From Clostridia bacterium (GTDB lineage: Bacteria; Bacillota; Clostridia; Oscillospirales; CAG-272), in the NCBI GenBank assembly GCA_017396225.1, contig JAFQMP010000026.1, positions 1-55,340 on the forward strand: DNA of 55,340 bases, in the 5' to 3' direction. Made by a program: the position numbers and the translations under genes. Below the pieces are notes generated by a model. It was not told the origin of the DNA, searched no databases, and worked only from the letters and a program-made list of their open reading frames with translations. Shown here one piece after another: positions 16,622-26,119 of the stretch. The stretch's first letter is position 1. Each line of letters starts with the position of its first letter.

Positions 16622-16655
16622 AAACAGGAGCACGCCGCGAGCGTGCTCCTGTTTT
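16621..16655 (+). terminator. dapAB terminator
   Basis: Perfect 15-bp stem (16621-16635 with 16641-16655, loop CGCGA) ending in TTTT directly after the dapB stop. Confidence 0.88.
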
Positions 16656-16692
16656 CACATATGTGTTGACTTTCTGAAATTTTTCGCGAATG

Positions 16693-16721
16693 TTGACTAT
16701 TTGCTGCGAATGTATTATAAT
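16693..16721 (+). promoter_or_regulatory. Sigma-A promoter of the MacAB-like operon
   Basis: TTGACT (16693-16698), 17-nt spacer, TATAAT (16716-16721); 32 nt before the first start codon. Confidence 0.85.
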
Positions 16722-16752
16722 GTATACATCTATAAAAGAAAGAGGTTTTCCC

Positions 16753-18108
16753 ATGGCTGCAAAAAAACGAAGAAGAAAATCACTCCGTCTGCGCATTATG
16801 CTGATTGTTCTCTCAGTACTGCTGGTTGCATCTCTGGTTACCACCATTATTCTGCTCTCCAAGCGAAAGCCCAAGGGCACGCTTGCCGAGGCCACTGTTG
16901 TACGCGCCTCACTTTCGAGCAGCATTTCCTCTGCAGGAACAATTCAGGAAATGGAATTCAAAACCGATGTGCCGCTTGCCGCACTGACGCTTGAAAACGC
17001 AGAAACGCTTTCCGAAATCCTGGAAAACGACTATACCGTCAACCTGATTACCTTCCTGAGCGAGGGCAGTCAGGGCCCCTTCCTCTACCGTGTAAAATGG
17101 GTGTCCGAGGCCCTGCACGGCAAGATGACCGAAATTTCCACCGATGAGGAAAATCAGGATATCATCAAGCTGGTACCTGTCTATTTTGACTGGGCAGCTG
17201 CCACTGCCGCCTTTAACGAGGCTGTCGCCAACAACTCCACCTCCGCCGAGAATGTCAAGGAATATGTCATTCTTCTTTTGCTGCGCGAAGGCGTTTCCAA
17301 CATTGACCCCGCTGTATTCCCCGACCATTTCTGGATTGAGGAAACGGACACCGCCAAGCACGTCACCGTTGACACAAAGCGCATCGGTGATATGATTCTC
17401 TCAGAGCTTGAGCATCTTGACAGAATTTCCTTTACCCTTTCTAACCTTACCTGGGGCGAGGGTGATATTCTGGTGCTTGACAACAAGCTCTTTACCGTTA
17501 CCTATAGTGAGCTTTTTGCCACCTTTACGATGAGCGAGTATGACGTCCCCGTCATTCACGAGCGCCTGCAAAAGGACGAACGCGTCTATGCTGCAGTCAG
17601 CGTCAACGCCCTTTCGGGTCGTAAGCTGGTAGCAGACATTGTGTCGATTGAGCCCGGCAAAAACTCCTCCGGCATCGCCTATTTCACCCTGTTTGGCAGA
17701 CTGATTTTCCCTGAGATTACAGAGAACGAAGACGGCAAACAAAAGGGCGACTATACCTACTATGATGAATTTCTGAGTGACAGCAACGTCACCTATTTGG
17801 GCGTTGATATCAAGGATAACATTCTTGAGGAGGAAATTCTCTCCGGCTATTCTATCACCGTTTCTGCACAGAAGGCAGTCGTGGAAAACACCCTGATTGT
17901 GCCCACCAAGTGCATTTACTATGATGATGGCAAGCGTCCCTACGTAACCGTTCTTGACAGCGAGGGCAAGGAAAAGCGCGTATATATCAAAATTACGCTT
18001 TCGACCGGCACCGATGCCGCTGTTACCGCTGCTGAGGGCTATACGCTGAATGAAGGTGACATTCTGCGCTATATTGCCGATGCTTCGCTGATTGGCTCGC
18101 TCTTCTGA
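16753..18108 (+). CDS. MacA/YknX-like membrane-fusion component of an ABC export system
   Basis: 451 residues from the ATG at 16753 (AGAGG upstream; earlier in-frame ATGs lie in the promoter). A basic N-terminus (AAKKRRRKSLRLR) precedes a single membrane helix (about 16-38), then a secreted domain. The opening GTLAEATVVRASLSSSISSAGTI, seen here in part as VRASLSSSISSAGTI, matches the first barrel strand of membrane-fusion proteins. A long insert (about 95-235) replaces the usual helical hairpin. The C-terminal part (VVENTLIVPTKCIYYDDGKRPYVTVL) matches the MFP barrel. It overlaps by one base the next gene, a MacB-type ATPase, so the three genes form an export system whose substrate (peptide, antibiotic or lipid) is unknown. 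Confidence 0.78.
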   Translation: MAAKKRRRKSLRLRIMLIVLSVLLVASLVTTIILLSKRKPKGTLAEATVVRASLSSSISSAGTIQEMEFKTDVPLAALTLENAETLSEILENDYTVNLITFLSEGSQGPFLYRVKWVSEALHGKMTEISTDEENQDIIKLVPVYFDWAAATAAFNEAVANNSTSAENVKEYVILLLLREGVSNIDPAVFPDHFWIEETDTAKHVTVDTKRIGDMILSELEHLDRISFTLSNLTWGEGDILVLDNKLFTVTYSELFATFTMSEYDVPVIHERLQKDERVYAAVSVNALSGRKLVADIVSIEPGKNSSGIAYFTLFGRLIFPEITENEDGKQKGDYTYYDEFLSDSNVTYLGVDIKDNILEEEILSGYSITVSAQKAVVENTLIVPTKCIYYDDGKRPYVTVLDSEGKEKRVYIKITLSTGTDAAVTAAEGYTLNEGDILRYIADASLIGSLF

Positions 18109-18827
18109 TGCAAGCAACACATCTGCTTGATTTACAAAACGTCACCAAAACCTATCACATGGGTGACGTGGAATTCCCCGTGCTGCACGGCATCACCTTT
18201 TCCGTGGACGCGGGAGAATTCGTGTCTGTACTCGGCCCCTCCGGCTCCGGCAAATCAACCCTGATGAACATTATCGGCTGCCTTGATGTGGCGGACGACG
18301 GCACCTATACCATTGGGCGCCGCGCCGTCACGGGCTTATCCGAGCGCGATATGGCAAAGCTCAGAAACCGCGATATCGGCTTCGTCTTCCAAAGCTTTCA
18401 GCTTCTGCCCCGCATCTCGGCGCTTGAAAACGTCATGCTCCCCCTGATTTATGCAAAGGTTCCCCGCAAGCAGCGCATCGCGCGCGCCATGGCGGAGCTT
18501 GCTCGTGTGGGACTCGCTGACAAGGCCGACAATCTCCCCCGCCAATTATCGGGCGGTCAGCAGCAGCGCGTTGCCATTGCGCGCGCACTGGTCACACGCC
18601 CGCGCATTATCCTTGCAGACGAGCCGACGGGTGCACTTGACCGTACCACGGGTGCGCAAATTATGGATATTTTCCGCGCACTCAACGAGGAGGGCATCAC
18701 CATTGTTATGATTACGCATGACCACAAGGTTGCCTCCTATGCCTCCCGTGTCGTACACATTCTCGATGGACGGATTTACAGCGCGGAGGAATACGCCGCG
18801 CTTGAATCTGCGGAAGGAGGCACCTGA
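18108..18827 (+). CDS. MacB/LolD-type ABC transporter ATP-binding protein
   Basis: 239 residues. Walker A GPSGSGKS (residues 43-50), Q-loop FQSFQLLP, signature LSGGQQQR and Walker B ILADEPTGALD, followed by the switch His in MITHDHKVA, place it in the MacB/LolD/FtsE group of mechanotransmission ABC ATPases. The start codon overlaps the stop of the membrane-fusion gene and its stop overlaps the ATG of the permease, so all three are translated as a coupled set. Confidence 0.95.
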   Translation: MQATHLLDLQNVTKTYHMGDVEFPVLHGITFSVDAGEFVSVLGPSGSGKSTLMNIIGCLDVADDGTYTIGRRAVTGLSERDMAKLRNRDIGFVFQSFQLLPRISALENVMLPLIYAKVPRKQRIARAMAELARVGLADKADNLPRQLSGGQQQRVAIARALVTRPRIILADEPTGALDRTTGAQIMDIFRALNEEGITIVMITHDHKVASYASRVVHILDGRIYSAEEYAALESAEGGT

Positions 18828-20038
18828 TGTTTTTCCTCAGCACCATTCGTATGAGCTTTTCGAATCTGCGCGCCAATGCGATGCGCACCTTTCTTACCAT
18901 GCTCGGCGTTATCATCGGTATCACCTCTATCATCGCACTCCTTGCCATCGGTCAGGGCGTTACCGACTCGGTTATCGACCAGCTTGCGGGCTTGGGCGGC
19001 AACCGCGCCACGGTTTCAATCAGTGATAACACCGTCAAAAAGGGCTTTACCGAGGGTGAGCTTGCGCAGTTTGCCGCGCTGGAAGGCGTGGAGGGCGTTG
19101 CCCCCATTCTGACAAGCAACCGTGTGATTACCCTGCTCCCCGAACAGACCAACAGCAAATTTGACAGTGCACACAGCTCAGGCCGCCGTGTGATGGGTGT
19201 CAATGACTTTTATTTCTCCACCTACACCAAAAACGCAGGTATGCTCTACGGTCGCAGTATCTCGGCAGACGATGTGCATTTCCGCACCAATGTTTGTGTG
19301 CTCGGCTACGAGCTCTGGCAAAAGCTGTATGGCAACTACTCCCCCATCGGAGAAACTATACTGGTACAAAATACACCCTGTACCATCATTGGCGTGATGA
19401 ATCAGCTGGTCGGCATTGACGTTTCCGGCAACAACGCCATCATCGTCCCCTACACCACCGCCTCTCAGGCGCTGGAAATGGGCTTACCCGGCAGCTTTGA
19501 CGTTGTCATCGGTTCCTCCCGTAACAGCGACGAGGTTATTGAAAGCATCAAAAACCTCTGCGCCAAGCTCCTTGGCTCCGGCTCCAACCGTGAAATGTAC
19601 AGCGTAGTTAACCAGGAAGAAATTCTTGACATGGTACTGACTATCACCGACCTTGTCCTCGGTATGCTGGCAGGCATTGCCGTTATTGCCTTGGTTGTCG
19701 GCGGTATCGGCATTATGAATATGATGCTGGTTACGGTATCCGAGCGCACGGCAGAAATCGGTCTGCGCAAGGCACTGGGCGCACGCCCCGGCGTCATTCT
19801 GCTGCAATTCCTGATTGAGGCTATCATCATCAGCCTGTTTGGCGGCATCATTGGTGTTGCCCTCGGCTTTGGTGCCTCCTACGTCGCCTCGATGCTCATC
19901 GGATACACCTTCAAATTTAATCCCCTGATTGCGATGCTGGCGCTGCTCTTCTCCCTTGCCGTTGGTGCAATCTTCGGTCTGCTTCCCGCACGTCGCGCGG
20001 CAAAAATGAACCCCATTGAGGCACTTCGTTCCTCATAA
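18827..20038 (+). CDS. MacB/FtsX-type ABC transporter permease
   Basis: 403 residues. One N-terminal membrane helix (RTFLTMLGVIIGITSIIALL) is followed by a ~215-residue extracytoplasmic MacB_PCD domain and three C-terminal helices with the FtsX motif (GIGIMNMMLVTVSERTAEIG). The layout is the standard four-helix MacB topology. MacB-type machines use ATP hydrolysis in the cytoplasm to move the outer domains together with a MacA-like partner. Ends at a strong terminator. Confidence 0.95.
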   Translation: MFFLSTIRMSFSNLRANAMRTFLTMLGVIIGITSIIALLAIGQGVTDSVIDQLAGLGGNRATVSISDNTVKKGFTEGELAQFAALEGVEGVAPILTSNRVITLLPEQTNSKFDSAHSSGRRVMGVNDFYFSTYTKNAGMLYGRSISADDVHFRTNVCVLGYELWQKLYGNYSPIGETILVQNTPCTIIGVMNQLVGIDVSGNNAIIVPYTTASQALEMGLPGSFDVVIGSSRNSDEVIESIKNLCAKLLGSGSNREMYSVVNQEEILDMVLTITDLVLGMLAGIAVIALVVGGIGIMNMMLVTVSERTAEIGLRKALGARPGVILLQFLIEAIIISLFGGIIGVALGFGASYVASMLIGYTFKFNPLIAMLALLFSLAVGAIFGLLPARRAAKMNPIEALRSS

Positions 20039-20058
20039 CAAAAAGTAAACAAAAAACA

Positions 20059-20094
20059 AGCGCTGCAAGAGCAAATGCTCTTGCAGCGCTTTTC
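20059..20094. terminator. Bidirectional terminator
   Basis: Fifteen-bp perfect stem (20059-20073 with 20076-20090) followed by TTTTC, between the convergent ABC permease and GDPD genes. Confidence 0.85.
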
Positions 20095-20098
20095 TTTA

Positions 20099-20920
20099 TC
20101 AGTCGGGAATAAAGCTATCAAAAATCGGATAGTGCCCCTTCTCAAGAAAATAGATATAATCCTCTTTTTTCTGCATTGTGAAGACGAAGGAGGCTGCACC
20201 AAAGAGTTTTAAGCCCACGCGCAGCGCAAGGCGGCGCGGATAATGTCCGTCCCATGCATGGAAGGCAGGGCGGGCAAGGAAGGTTAACAGAAGCGCGGAA
20301 AGTGCAAAATTCAGCAAGCGGGAGCCCGTGTGCTTTTGCTGAATCAAATCCGTGGAAAGCAGCCCACGCAGCACCTGCGGACGATTCTTCTTAAACCAGC
20401 GCAACAGCATCGGATTAAAGCTTTCCACAACATAGGGGCCGCTGTATGTATCCAGCAGCTCCATCAAGGGCGCGCAGAGCGCCGTATTGGTGCTCTCGCC
20501 CTTCAATTCAATCAGCAGAGGCACGCGACCGTCCACAAGAGCAAGCACCTCTGCAAGGGTAGGGATATGCTCCTCACTGCCCTTCAGTCGCTTTGTCGCA
20601 AGCTCGGCGCAGGTTAGCTCGGAAAGCCTGACCTCCTCGCCACACATACGCGTAAGAGTATAGTCGTGAAAAACCATAACAGTGCCGTCCCCCGACAGCT
20701 GCACATCAAGCTCAATGGCATAACCTGCCTCGGCAGCACGCGCAAAGGCTGCAAGCGAATTTTCGGGCACCTCTGCATTCCAAAGGCCGCGGTGCGCATA
20801 CGCACGCAGGAAGGGCCTCATTTCTTTTTTGCGCGCACGAGGAGCAATCAGAAAGAGCCATACCCCCAAAAGTACCACCACGGGTATGAAAATCAACAAT
20901 AAAATCTGCCAGAGGTGCAT
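20099..20920 (-). CDS. Membrane-anchored glycerophosphodiester phosphodiesterase
   Basis: 273 residues from the ATG at 20920, which lies 2 nt beyond the MFS stop; a longer frame would read into the MFS gene. One N-terminal membrane helix (about 3-26), then the GDPD TIM barrel: YAHRGLWNAEVPENSLAAF holds the catalytic His-Arg, ELDVQLSGDG the metal ligands (Glu, Asp) and VMVFHDYTLTR the second His; LIELKGES and YVVESFNP complete the fold. It hydrolyses glycerophosphodiesters to glycerol-3-phosphate and an alcohol. The active domain is predicted on the side opposite a short cytosolic N-terminus. Confidence 0.92.
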   Translation of the reverse strand: MHLWQILLLIFIPVVVLLGVWLFLIAPRARKKEMRPFLRAYAHRGLWNAEVPENSLAAFARAAEAGYAIELDVQLSGDGTVMVFHDYTLTRMCGEEVRLSELTCAELATKRLKGSEEHIPTLAEVLALVDGRVPLLIELKGESTNTALCAPLMELLDTYSGPYVVESFNPMLLRWFKKNRPQVLRGLLSTDLIQQKHTGSRLLNFALSALLLTFLARPAFHAWDGHYPRRLALRVGLKLFGAASFVFTMQKKEDYIYFLEKGHYPIFDSFIPD

Positions 20921-20921
20921 A

Positions 20922-22511
20922 TCAGTCACCGCCGCCAAGTCCCTCAAGCACCGTGGCCTTTGCCTCGGGCTTGGAATCGCCGTGACGGACAAAGAACATC
21001 GTCACAAATGCGAGGGCGACAAAGAAGGTCGCGTAGGGGAAGAGCGTGCGCCAGCTGATGTTATCCAGCAGCACGCCGGAGAAAATGGGCGTGACAACCT
21101 GCGCCGCCATGCTGGCCGTGTAGTAAAAGCCGGTGTAACGACCGACATTACTGCCTTGCGCAAGCTCTACCACCATAGGATAGGAGTTGACGTTAATGGT
21201 TGCCCAGCCGATGCCCGCAAGGGCAAAGAGCAGCGGCATCAACAGCTTTTTTACAAGCGGTGCGCTCTCCGCACCCAGGAAAGATGCAAAGAAGAAGGAG
21301 GTGGCCAGAATGACAACACCGCCGAGAATCATCTTCTTTCTGCCAAGCTTAGCCGAAAGCATACCGACCGGCAAATAAGCAACAATCGCCGCCGCCTGCG
21401 CGATGAGCAGTGTCATATTATAGTCCACATCAAGCACGGTGCTCGCATAAACCGAATATTTACTGGTGACGGCATTATAGCCCATAAACCAGAAGACAAC
21501 AGAAGCAAGAATGAGGAAAAGCGAAATGCGCTCGGCACGGGAAAGCTTGCGCTCACCAAGGGTGGTCTCCTCTGCGGGAGCAGCATCAAGACCAAGGCGC
21601 TTGGTTTCCTCCTCCATTTCGGCAGCCCACTTGGGCTCGCGCACCGTGAAAAGGAAGACGGCAAGGCCCACCAGCATAATGCCTGCCACCACGGCGAAAA
21701 ATGCACTGTAGCTCATCATAGCGTTTTTCACAGAGCCCGTGGCAAACACCTTGCCAAGCAGCAAAACGAGAATACCGCCGGCGGTACCCATCAGATTGAT
21801 AACAGCATTCGCCTTGGAGCGCAACGGCTTAATTGTCACATCGGGCATCAACGCGACCGCAGGGGAACGGAAGGTGCCCATCGCAACCAACGTAAAGAAA
21901 AGCAATGCCATAAAGACAATCAGCGGCGTAGCATTTTCCTTGGTTATCTTCGCGGCATAGGCCTGCCTTGCAGGCACAACCTTATTGGTATAATCGGGAT
22001 TGGTTGCGTCCTTGCCGTTTTCATCAACGACAGAAATCGGAATCGAGGTGAATTCTTCTTTTCCAATCAGCTCCTGCAGGGGCTTTTTATCGGCCACCAG
22101 GCTGTCAGAATTGAAATCGCGTACCGTGGGATTCTTTTCCCATATTTCGGTAAGCGCCTCGGTATACGCCTCGCCCTCCACACCGGTAACGCGCTCAATA
22201 CGCGCAAGCTGCGCATTATCGGCGACCGACAGCGAAACAAGCAGTATAGCAGCACAAACGGTACCGACAACAATAAAAGGCGTGCGACGGCCAAAGCGGC
22301 TGTTCACCTTATCAGAAAGCGCACCAAAGAGCGGCAGCAACAGCAACGCAAAGACGTTGTCAAGTGCCATAATGGCACCTGACCAGGTCTGTGCAAGACC
22401 AAATTTGTTTGTCAGAATAATCGGAACAATTGAATCGTACGCCTGCCAGAACGCAGTAATCAGAAAAAAGGCAAATCCTACGAATACTGTACGCTTGTAA
22501 TTAAGCTTCAT
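20922..22511 (-). CDS. MFS transporter (GPH/SLC45-like) with large inter-helix insert
   Basis: 529 residues with about 12 membrane segments. The loop 2-3 motif GALSDKVNSRFGRRTPFIV is the MFS signature and resembles the glycoside-pentoside-hexuronide/SLC45 sugar transporters. An unusual hydrophilic insert of about 95 residues (about 100-195) between helices 3 and 4 is predicted outside the cell. A cytosolic linker (about 290-325) separates the two six-helix halves. The ATG lies inside the NUDIX gene's last codons (10-nt overlap). The substrate is not known; a disaccharide or glycoside is plausible. Confidence 0.85.
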   Translation of the reverse strand: MKLNYKRTVFVGFAFFLITAFWQAYDSIVPIILTNKFGLAQTWSGAIMALDNVFALLLLPLFGALSDKVNSRFGRRTPFIVVGTVCAAILLVSLSVADNAQLARIERVTGVEGEAYTEALTEIWEKNPTVRDFNSDSLVADKKPLQELIGKEEFTSIPISVVDENGKDATNPDYTNKVVPARQAYAAKITKENATPLIVFMALLFFTLVAMGTFRSPAVALMPDVTIKPLRSKANAVINLMGTAGGILVLLLGKVFATGSVKNAMMSYSAFFAVVAGIMLVGLAVFLFTVREPKWAAEMEEETKRLGLDAAPAEETTLGERKLSRAERISLFLILASVVFWFMGYNAVTSKYSVYASTVLDVDYNMTLLIAQAAAIVAYLPVGMLSAKLGRKKMILGGVVILATSFFFASFLGAESAPLVKKLLMPLLFALAGIGWATINVNSYPMVVELAQGSNVGRYTGFYYTASMAAQVVTPIFSGVLLDNISWRTLFPYATFFVALAFVTMFFVRHGDSKPEAKATVLEGLGGGD

Positions 22512-23058
22512 TGTGATATTCTCCTTTCAGCATTGTCCACACACGCAGTGCGGCAACCTGTGTTTTACCGTCCAGAATATTGCCCGCGAGAACCTCGCCC
22601 ACAAGCTCGTCAAGCGGCATACGGAAGACCTCCAAAAATTCGTCCTCGTCGGTTTCCTGCTCTGCAAAGGTTAGATTACGGGCAAGATATAAACGCAAAC
22701 GCTCGTCAAGAATAGCGGGCGAACCGTAGTAATCACCAAGGTAAACGAGTTCCCCGGCGAGAGCACCCGTTTCCTCGCGCAACTCACGGAGCGCCGCCTT
22801 GCGCGGGTCCTCGGTGGGGCTGTCCAGCTTCCCTGCGGGAATCTCCACCAAAACCTCGTGGAAAGGATAGCGGAATTGCTTTTCTAAGATAACATCACCC
22901 TCGTCAGTCAGCGGCAGTACCGCCACCGCACCCACGTGATGTACATATTCGCGTGTTGCATCTACACCATTTGGCAGGGTAACGGTATCCAGCCGCACGT
23001 TTAGCACCTTGCCGTCGAAAATAACCTCCGAGGTTTTCTTTCGTTCTTCTAAATTCAT
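22501..23058 (-). CDS. ADP-ribose pyrophosphatase (NUDIX hydrolase)
   Basis: 185 residues from the ATG at 23058 with AAAGGAAA upstream. The Nudix box GKLDSPTEDPRKAALRELREETG is present in full (key GX5EX7REUXEEXG residues around 90-112). The flanking QFRYPFHEVLVEIPAG and YGSPAILDERLRLYLA blocks are those of NudF/ADP-ribose pyrophosphatases, which split ADP-ribose into AMP and ribose-5-phosphate. First gene of the NUDIX-MFS-GDPD operon with a consensus promoter. Confidence 0.92.
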   Translation of the reverse strand: MNLEERKKTSEVIFDGKVLNVRLDTVTLPNGVDATREYVHHVGAVAVLPLTDEGDVILEKQFRYPFHEVLVEIPAGKLDSPTEDPRKAALRELREETGALAGELVYLGDYYGSPAILDERLRLYLARNLTFAEQETDEDEFLEVFRMPLDELVGEVLAGNILDGKTQVAALRVWTMLKGEYHNEA

Positions 23059-23111
23059 AAATAGATTTCCTTTCCTTTTCATCGTTCATGCAGGAAATAA
23101 TATACATAAAT

Positions 23112-23140
23112 ATTATACCCTATTATAAGTAATTTGTAAA
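23112..23140 (-). promoter_or_regulatory. Sigma-A promoter of the NUDIX-MFS-GDPD operon
   Basis: Minus strand: TTTACA (23135-23140), 17-nt spacer, TATAAT (23112-23117). Confidence 0.85.
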
Positions 23141-23161
23141 GAGAAATTGAAAAATCAGAAA

Positions 23162-23222
23162 ATGCGCTGCAAGGAGCGTTTTGCGGACAAGCCGCATAAC
23201 GCAAGCACTCCTTACAGCGCAT
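23162..23222 (-). terminator. Long hairpin ending the recA-recX unit
   Basis: ATGCGCTG-AAGGAG pairs with CTCCTT-CAGCGCAT (23162-23176 with 23208-23222), with further pairing inside (GCGG/CCGC). Followed on the minus strand by TTTTC and lying just behind recX. Confidence 0.7.
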
Positions 23223-23228
23223 ATCAAA

Positions 23229-23870
23229 TTATGCAAAATTCAATCGGGTCACAGCCGCCTTGATTTCTCCACCCGTGTAGCCATATCGCACAAGTGCTGC
23301 GGCAAAGCGTGCCGCAGATTGCTCGTCCTGCGGCAAGGGCATACGGCGCTTTTCAATCAAACGTATACAACGTGCCACGCTATCGCTTTCCGAAAGCAGT
23401 TCCTGTACACGGGAAAGCGCAGACCTGCTGTATCCTTTTTCGCGCAGCGCTGCCAGGATACGCCGATTGCCCCATAGCTTGGCAAGACATTTTTCTGCTT
23501 CACAAACAGCACTTTTCCCCTCATCGAGTACGCCCTCTGCAATCAATTCTTCCACCACGCGCTGCGCAAGCTTCTGCTCCACGCCAAATGCGCGTAATTT
23601 TCTGACCAATGCAAAAGGAGAGATATTTGATGCGCTAAGATAACGATAAGCTTTTGTCAGCGCATCGGCAAAACGACTTTCCGCAAGGTAGTAGGCAAGC
23701 TCGTCCTCGCGCAAAGCACCAATCTGCGGCAGTGCATCAAGCCTTGCAACCATGGGCGAAAGCAGCATTTTTTCCGTACCCGTATCGGTTTTTATCTCAA
23801 TTTGCAGGGAGAGCCGCGCGCCACCGTCCGTGGCGCGCATGCTGCAAAGTCTGATGACCGGCTCAGTCAT
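23229..23870 (-). CDS. recX: RecX, regulator of RecA
   Basis: 213 residues. Three RecX helical repeats are visible ([50 protein letters not shown]), preceded by a basic/beta N-terminal region as in longer Gram-positive RecX. RecX binds in the RecA filament groove and caps or modulates it. The ATG overlaps the recA stop by 8 nt, so RecX is made with RecA by coupling. Confidence 0.88.
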   Translation of the reverse strand: MTEPVIRLCSMRATDGGARLSLQIEIKTDTGTEKMLLSPMVARLDALPQIGALREDELAYYLAESRFADALTKAYRYLSASNISPFALVRKLRAFGVEQKLAQRVVEELIAEGVLDEGKSAVCEAEKCLAKLWGNRRILAALREKGYSRSALSRVQELLSESDSVARCIRLIEKRRMPLPQDEQSAARFAAALVRYGYTGGEIKAAVTRLNFA

Positions 23871-24978
23871 CGCCGCCCATCTTCAGCGCCTGAAGGTCAA
23901 AATCCTCCTCGTCCTCATCATCTACATCAAAGGTATCCTCGCCGACCTCCATGGCATCAAAGCGTGCGCGGATTTTCGCATCAATCTCATCAAAAAGAGC
24001 CTGATTGCTTTCCAGAAGCTTGCGGACATTATCCTTGCCCTGACCCAGACGCTCACCATTATAGGAGAACCAGGAGCCGCTTTTCTGAATAACGTCAAGC
24101 GCAAGACCGATATCAACCAGCTCACCCGCGCGGGAAATGCCCTTGCCGTAAAGAATATCAAACTCCGCCACGCGGAAAGGGGGGGCAACCTTATTCTTGA
24201 CAATCTTGCACTTCACATGGTTGCCGTAAATATCGTTGCCGTTTTTCAGCTGCTCGGTCTTACGCACGTCAATACGGACAGAGGCATAGAACTTCAGCGC
24301 ACGACCGCCCGTAGTGGTTTCGGGGTTGCCGTACATCACACCAACCTTTTCGCGCAGCTGGTTGATAAAGATAACCACCGCGTTGCTCTTGGAAATCACC
24401 GCAGAAAGCTTACGCATTGCCTGCGACATCAGACGTGCCTGTACACCAACCTGCGACTGACCCATATCACCCTCAATCTCCTGACGGGGAACCAGCGCCG
24501 CAACCGAGTCAATGACAACCACATCAATGGCACCCGAGCGCACCAGCGCCTCGGTAATATCAAGCGCGTCCTCGCCACAATCGGGCTGAGATACGAGCAA
24601 ATTGTCAATATCCACGCCAAGCGCCTTAGCATATACAGGGTCAAGGGCGTGCTCGGCATCAATAAATGCCGCCTGTCCACCCGTCTTCTGTACCTCCGCC
24701 ACGATATGCAGGGCAACCGTGGTTTTACCCGAGGACTCGGGGCCAAAAATTTCGATAATACGGCCGCGCGGTACGCCGCCGATGCCAAGCGCCATATCAA
24801 GGGAAAGCGAGCCGGTATGTACTGCCTGCACCTCCATATGCGTGTTTTCGCCAAGCTTCATCACCGTGCCGGCACCATAATCGCGCTCGAGCTGCTTGAT
24901 TGCAGTTTCCAGTGCCTTTTTACGTTCAGCAGCGTCAGTACCCATGGGCATCGCGCCCTTTTTCGTTGTAGCCTTCAT
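23863..24978 (-). CDS. recA: RecA recombinase
   Basis: 371 residues from the ATG at 24978, 6 nt behind GGAG; a GTG one codon earlier is less likely. Walker A GPESSGKT, the L1/L2 DNA-binding loops ([33 protein letters not shown]) and the KNKVAPPFR segment are intact, and the C-terminus is the usual acidic tail ([13 protein letters not shown]). Catalyses strand exchange and activates LexA self-cleavage. The upstream region shows a consensus promoter, but I found no clear CGAAC-N4-GTTCG LexA box. Confidence 0.98.
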   Translation of the reverse strand: MKATTKKGAMPMGTDAAERKKALETAIKQLERDYGAGTVMKLGENTHMEVQAVHTGSLSLDMALGIGGVPRGRIIEIFGPESSGKTTVALHIVAEVQKTGGQAAFIDAEHALDPVYAKALGVDIDNLLVSQPDCGEDALDITEALVRSGAIDVVVIDSVAALVPRQEIEGDMGQSQVGVQARLMSQAMRKLSAVISKSNAVVIFINQLREKVGVMYGNPETTTGGRALKFYASVRIDVRKTEQLKNGNDIYGNHVKCKIVKNKVAPPFRVAEFDILYGKGISRAGELVDIGLALDVIQKSGSWFSYNGERLGQGKDNVRKLLESNQALFDEIDAKIRARFDAMEVGEDTFDVDDEDEEDFDLQALKMGGDD

Positions 24979-25028
24979 CACAATCTCCTGTTCCCGCGAA
25001 AAGCCGCGTTTCTTTCATCGTTGACCTT

Positions 25029-25057
25029 ATTATACACGACCAAAACAGAATTGTCAA
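25029..25057 (-). promoter_or_regulatory. recA promoter
   Basis: Minus strand: TTGACA (25052-25057), 17-nt spacer, TATAAT (25029-25034); perfect consensus. Confidence 0.88.
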
Positions 25058-25155
25058 TAGTTTTTGCGCATATTTTTTCCAAAAGCGGAAAAATATTTTT
25101 ATTGCATTTCTAACACCGAACAATCCAATAACTTTATTTTTCCGACAGCAGAACG

Positions 25156-25196
25156 AAAAACGAGCAGAATGGCGCCTCGCACACATTCCGCTCGTT
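25156..25196 (-). terminator. Terminator behind the galM-like gene
   Basis: Thirteen-bp stem with one G-U pair (25159-25171 with 25184-25196) followed on the minus strand by five T's (25156-25160). A second small hairpin (CGCGCGC/GCGCGCG) lies nearer the stop codon around 25205-25224. Confidence 0.75.
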
Positions 25197-25228
25197 TCAC
25201 GTACACGCGCGCAGCAGCGCGCGTTTAT

Positions 25229-26098
25229 TTAATGAAAGATCAGAGCAATCTCCGCCGCGAAGGCTTCCCCCACGGCAATCTCACGCATATCGCCCTTTTC
25301 CTCCAACGCCGTTACGCCCTCAAGCGAGGCCATGCCATACCAAGGCTCCACGCAAACAAAATCACCGCCGTTTGCCGCCGACCAGATACCCAGATAAGGC
25401 ACCTTGCCATAGGAGAGCGTGACCGCGTGTGCCGATTTGTCAGAACAAAGCGTAACGGTAGGCGCAACATCACAAAGGAAGGTCGCATCGTGCAGGAAAA
25501 ATGCGCGCGACAGCGGAATTTCCTGCACGTTTTGCAATGGGAAGGGTACACGCGTGCCGCTGTCAAGCATATCCGGTGTAAAGACAACCGCGCGCGGCGC
25601 GCAGGGCTCGCCAAACACAAGTTTCCAATCATCATATTCTCCCGCACCGCCCAAAGGCACGGAAAAACCCGGGTGACCGCCAAAAGATGCAAGCATCGGT
25701 TCTGTGCCGAGGTTAGCAACGCAAAGCGTGCAATCCAAACGATTACCCACCAAACGGTATGTAATTTCAAAGCTGAAATCAAAAGGGTAAACCTTTTTTG
25801 TTTCCGCATTGGCAGTGAGTGTAAAGGTTAGTGCATCGTCTGTGGCGGCTGTTACCGCAAAGCCCATATCACGCGCAAAGCCGTGTCTGGGCAGCTCATA
25901 GCGCACACCGCGATAGGTGTAATAAGTATCAGCCAATCTACCGCAAATCGGGAACATCCAAGGCGCGGTTTTACCCCAATAGCGCGTATCCGCCTGCCAC
26001 ATAAATTCAGTGCCGTCCGCCGCCTTTACCGAGCGCACTTCTGCACCCTTTGTGTCAATCTGAACCGTCAGAGCTTCATTTTTTAACGTATAAATCAT
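25229..26098 (-). CDS. Aldose 1-epimerase family protein (LacX/GalM-like)
   Basis: 289 residues. It has the galactose-mutarotase beta-sandwich pattern: FMWQADTRYWGKTAPWMFP at the N-terminus, the first active-site His in LPRHGFARD, the second in SFGGHPGFSVP, and the acid residue region FVCVEPWYG. It matches the LacX-like subgroup, which interconverts sugar anomers. It starts 21 nt downstream of the AraC regulator on the same strand, so the two are one operon, presumably for a sugar. Confidence 0.88.
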   Translation of the reverse strand: MIYTLKNEALTVQIDTKGAEVRSVKAADGTEFMWQADTRYWGKTAPWMFPICGRLADTYYTYRGVRYELPRHGFARDMGFAVTAATDDALTFTLTANAETKKVYPFDFSFEITYRLVGNRLDCTLCVANLGTEPMLASFGGHPGFSVPLGGAGEYDDWKLVFGEPCAPRAVVFTPDMLDSGTRVPFPLQNVQEIPLSRAFFLHDATFLCDVAPTVTLCSDKSAHAVTLSYGKVPYLGIWSAANGGDFVCVEPWYGMASLEGVTALEEKGDMREIAVGEAFAAEIALIFH

Positions 26099-26119
26099 AT
26101 CGTATCCCTCCCAATATTA

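Noticed and set aside
20829..22382. Long plus-strand frame opposite the MFS gene, and a similar 447-codon minus-strand frame opposite dapA (14786-16129)
   Set aside because: Both are shadows of well-supported genes and lack start signals and family motifs; one also crosses the lysine riboswitch.
24982..25110. LexA/SOS box in front of recA
   Set aside because: No CGAAC-N4-GTTCG match seen; only partial GAAC/GTTC pieces at unsuitable spacing near 25133-25155.
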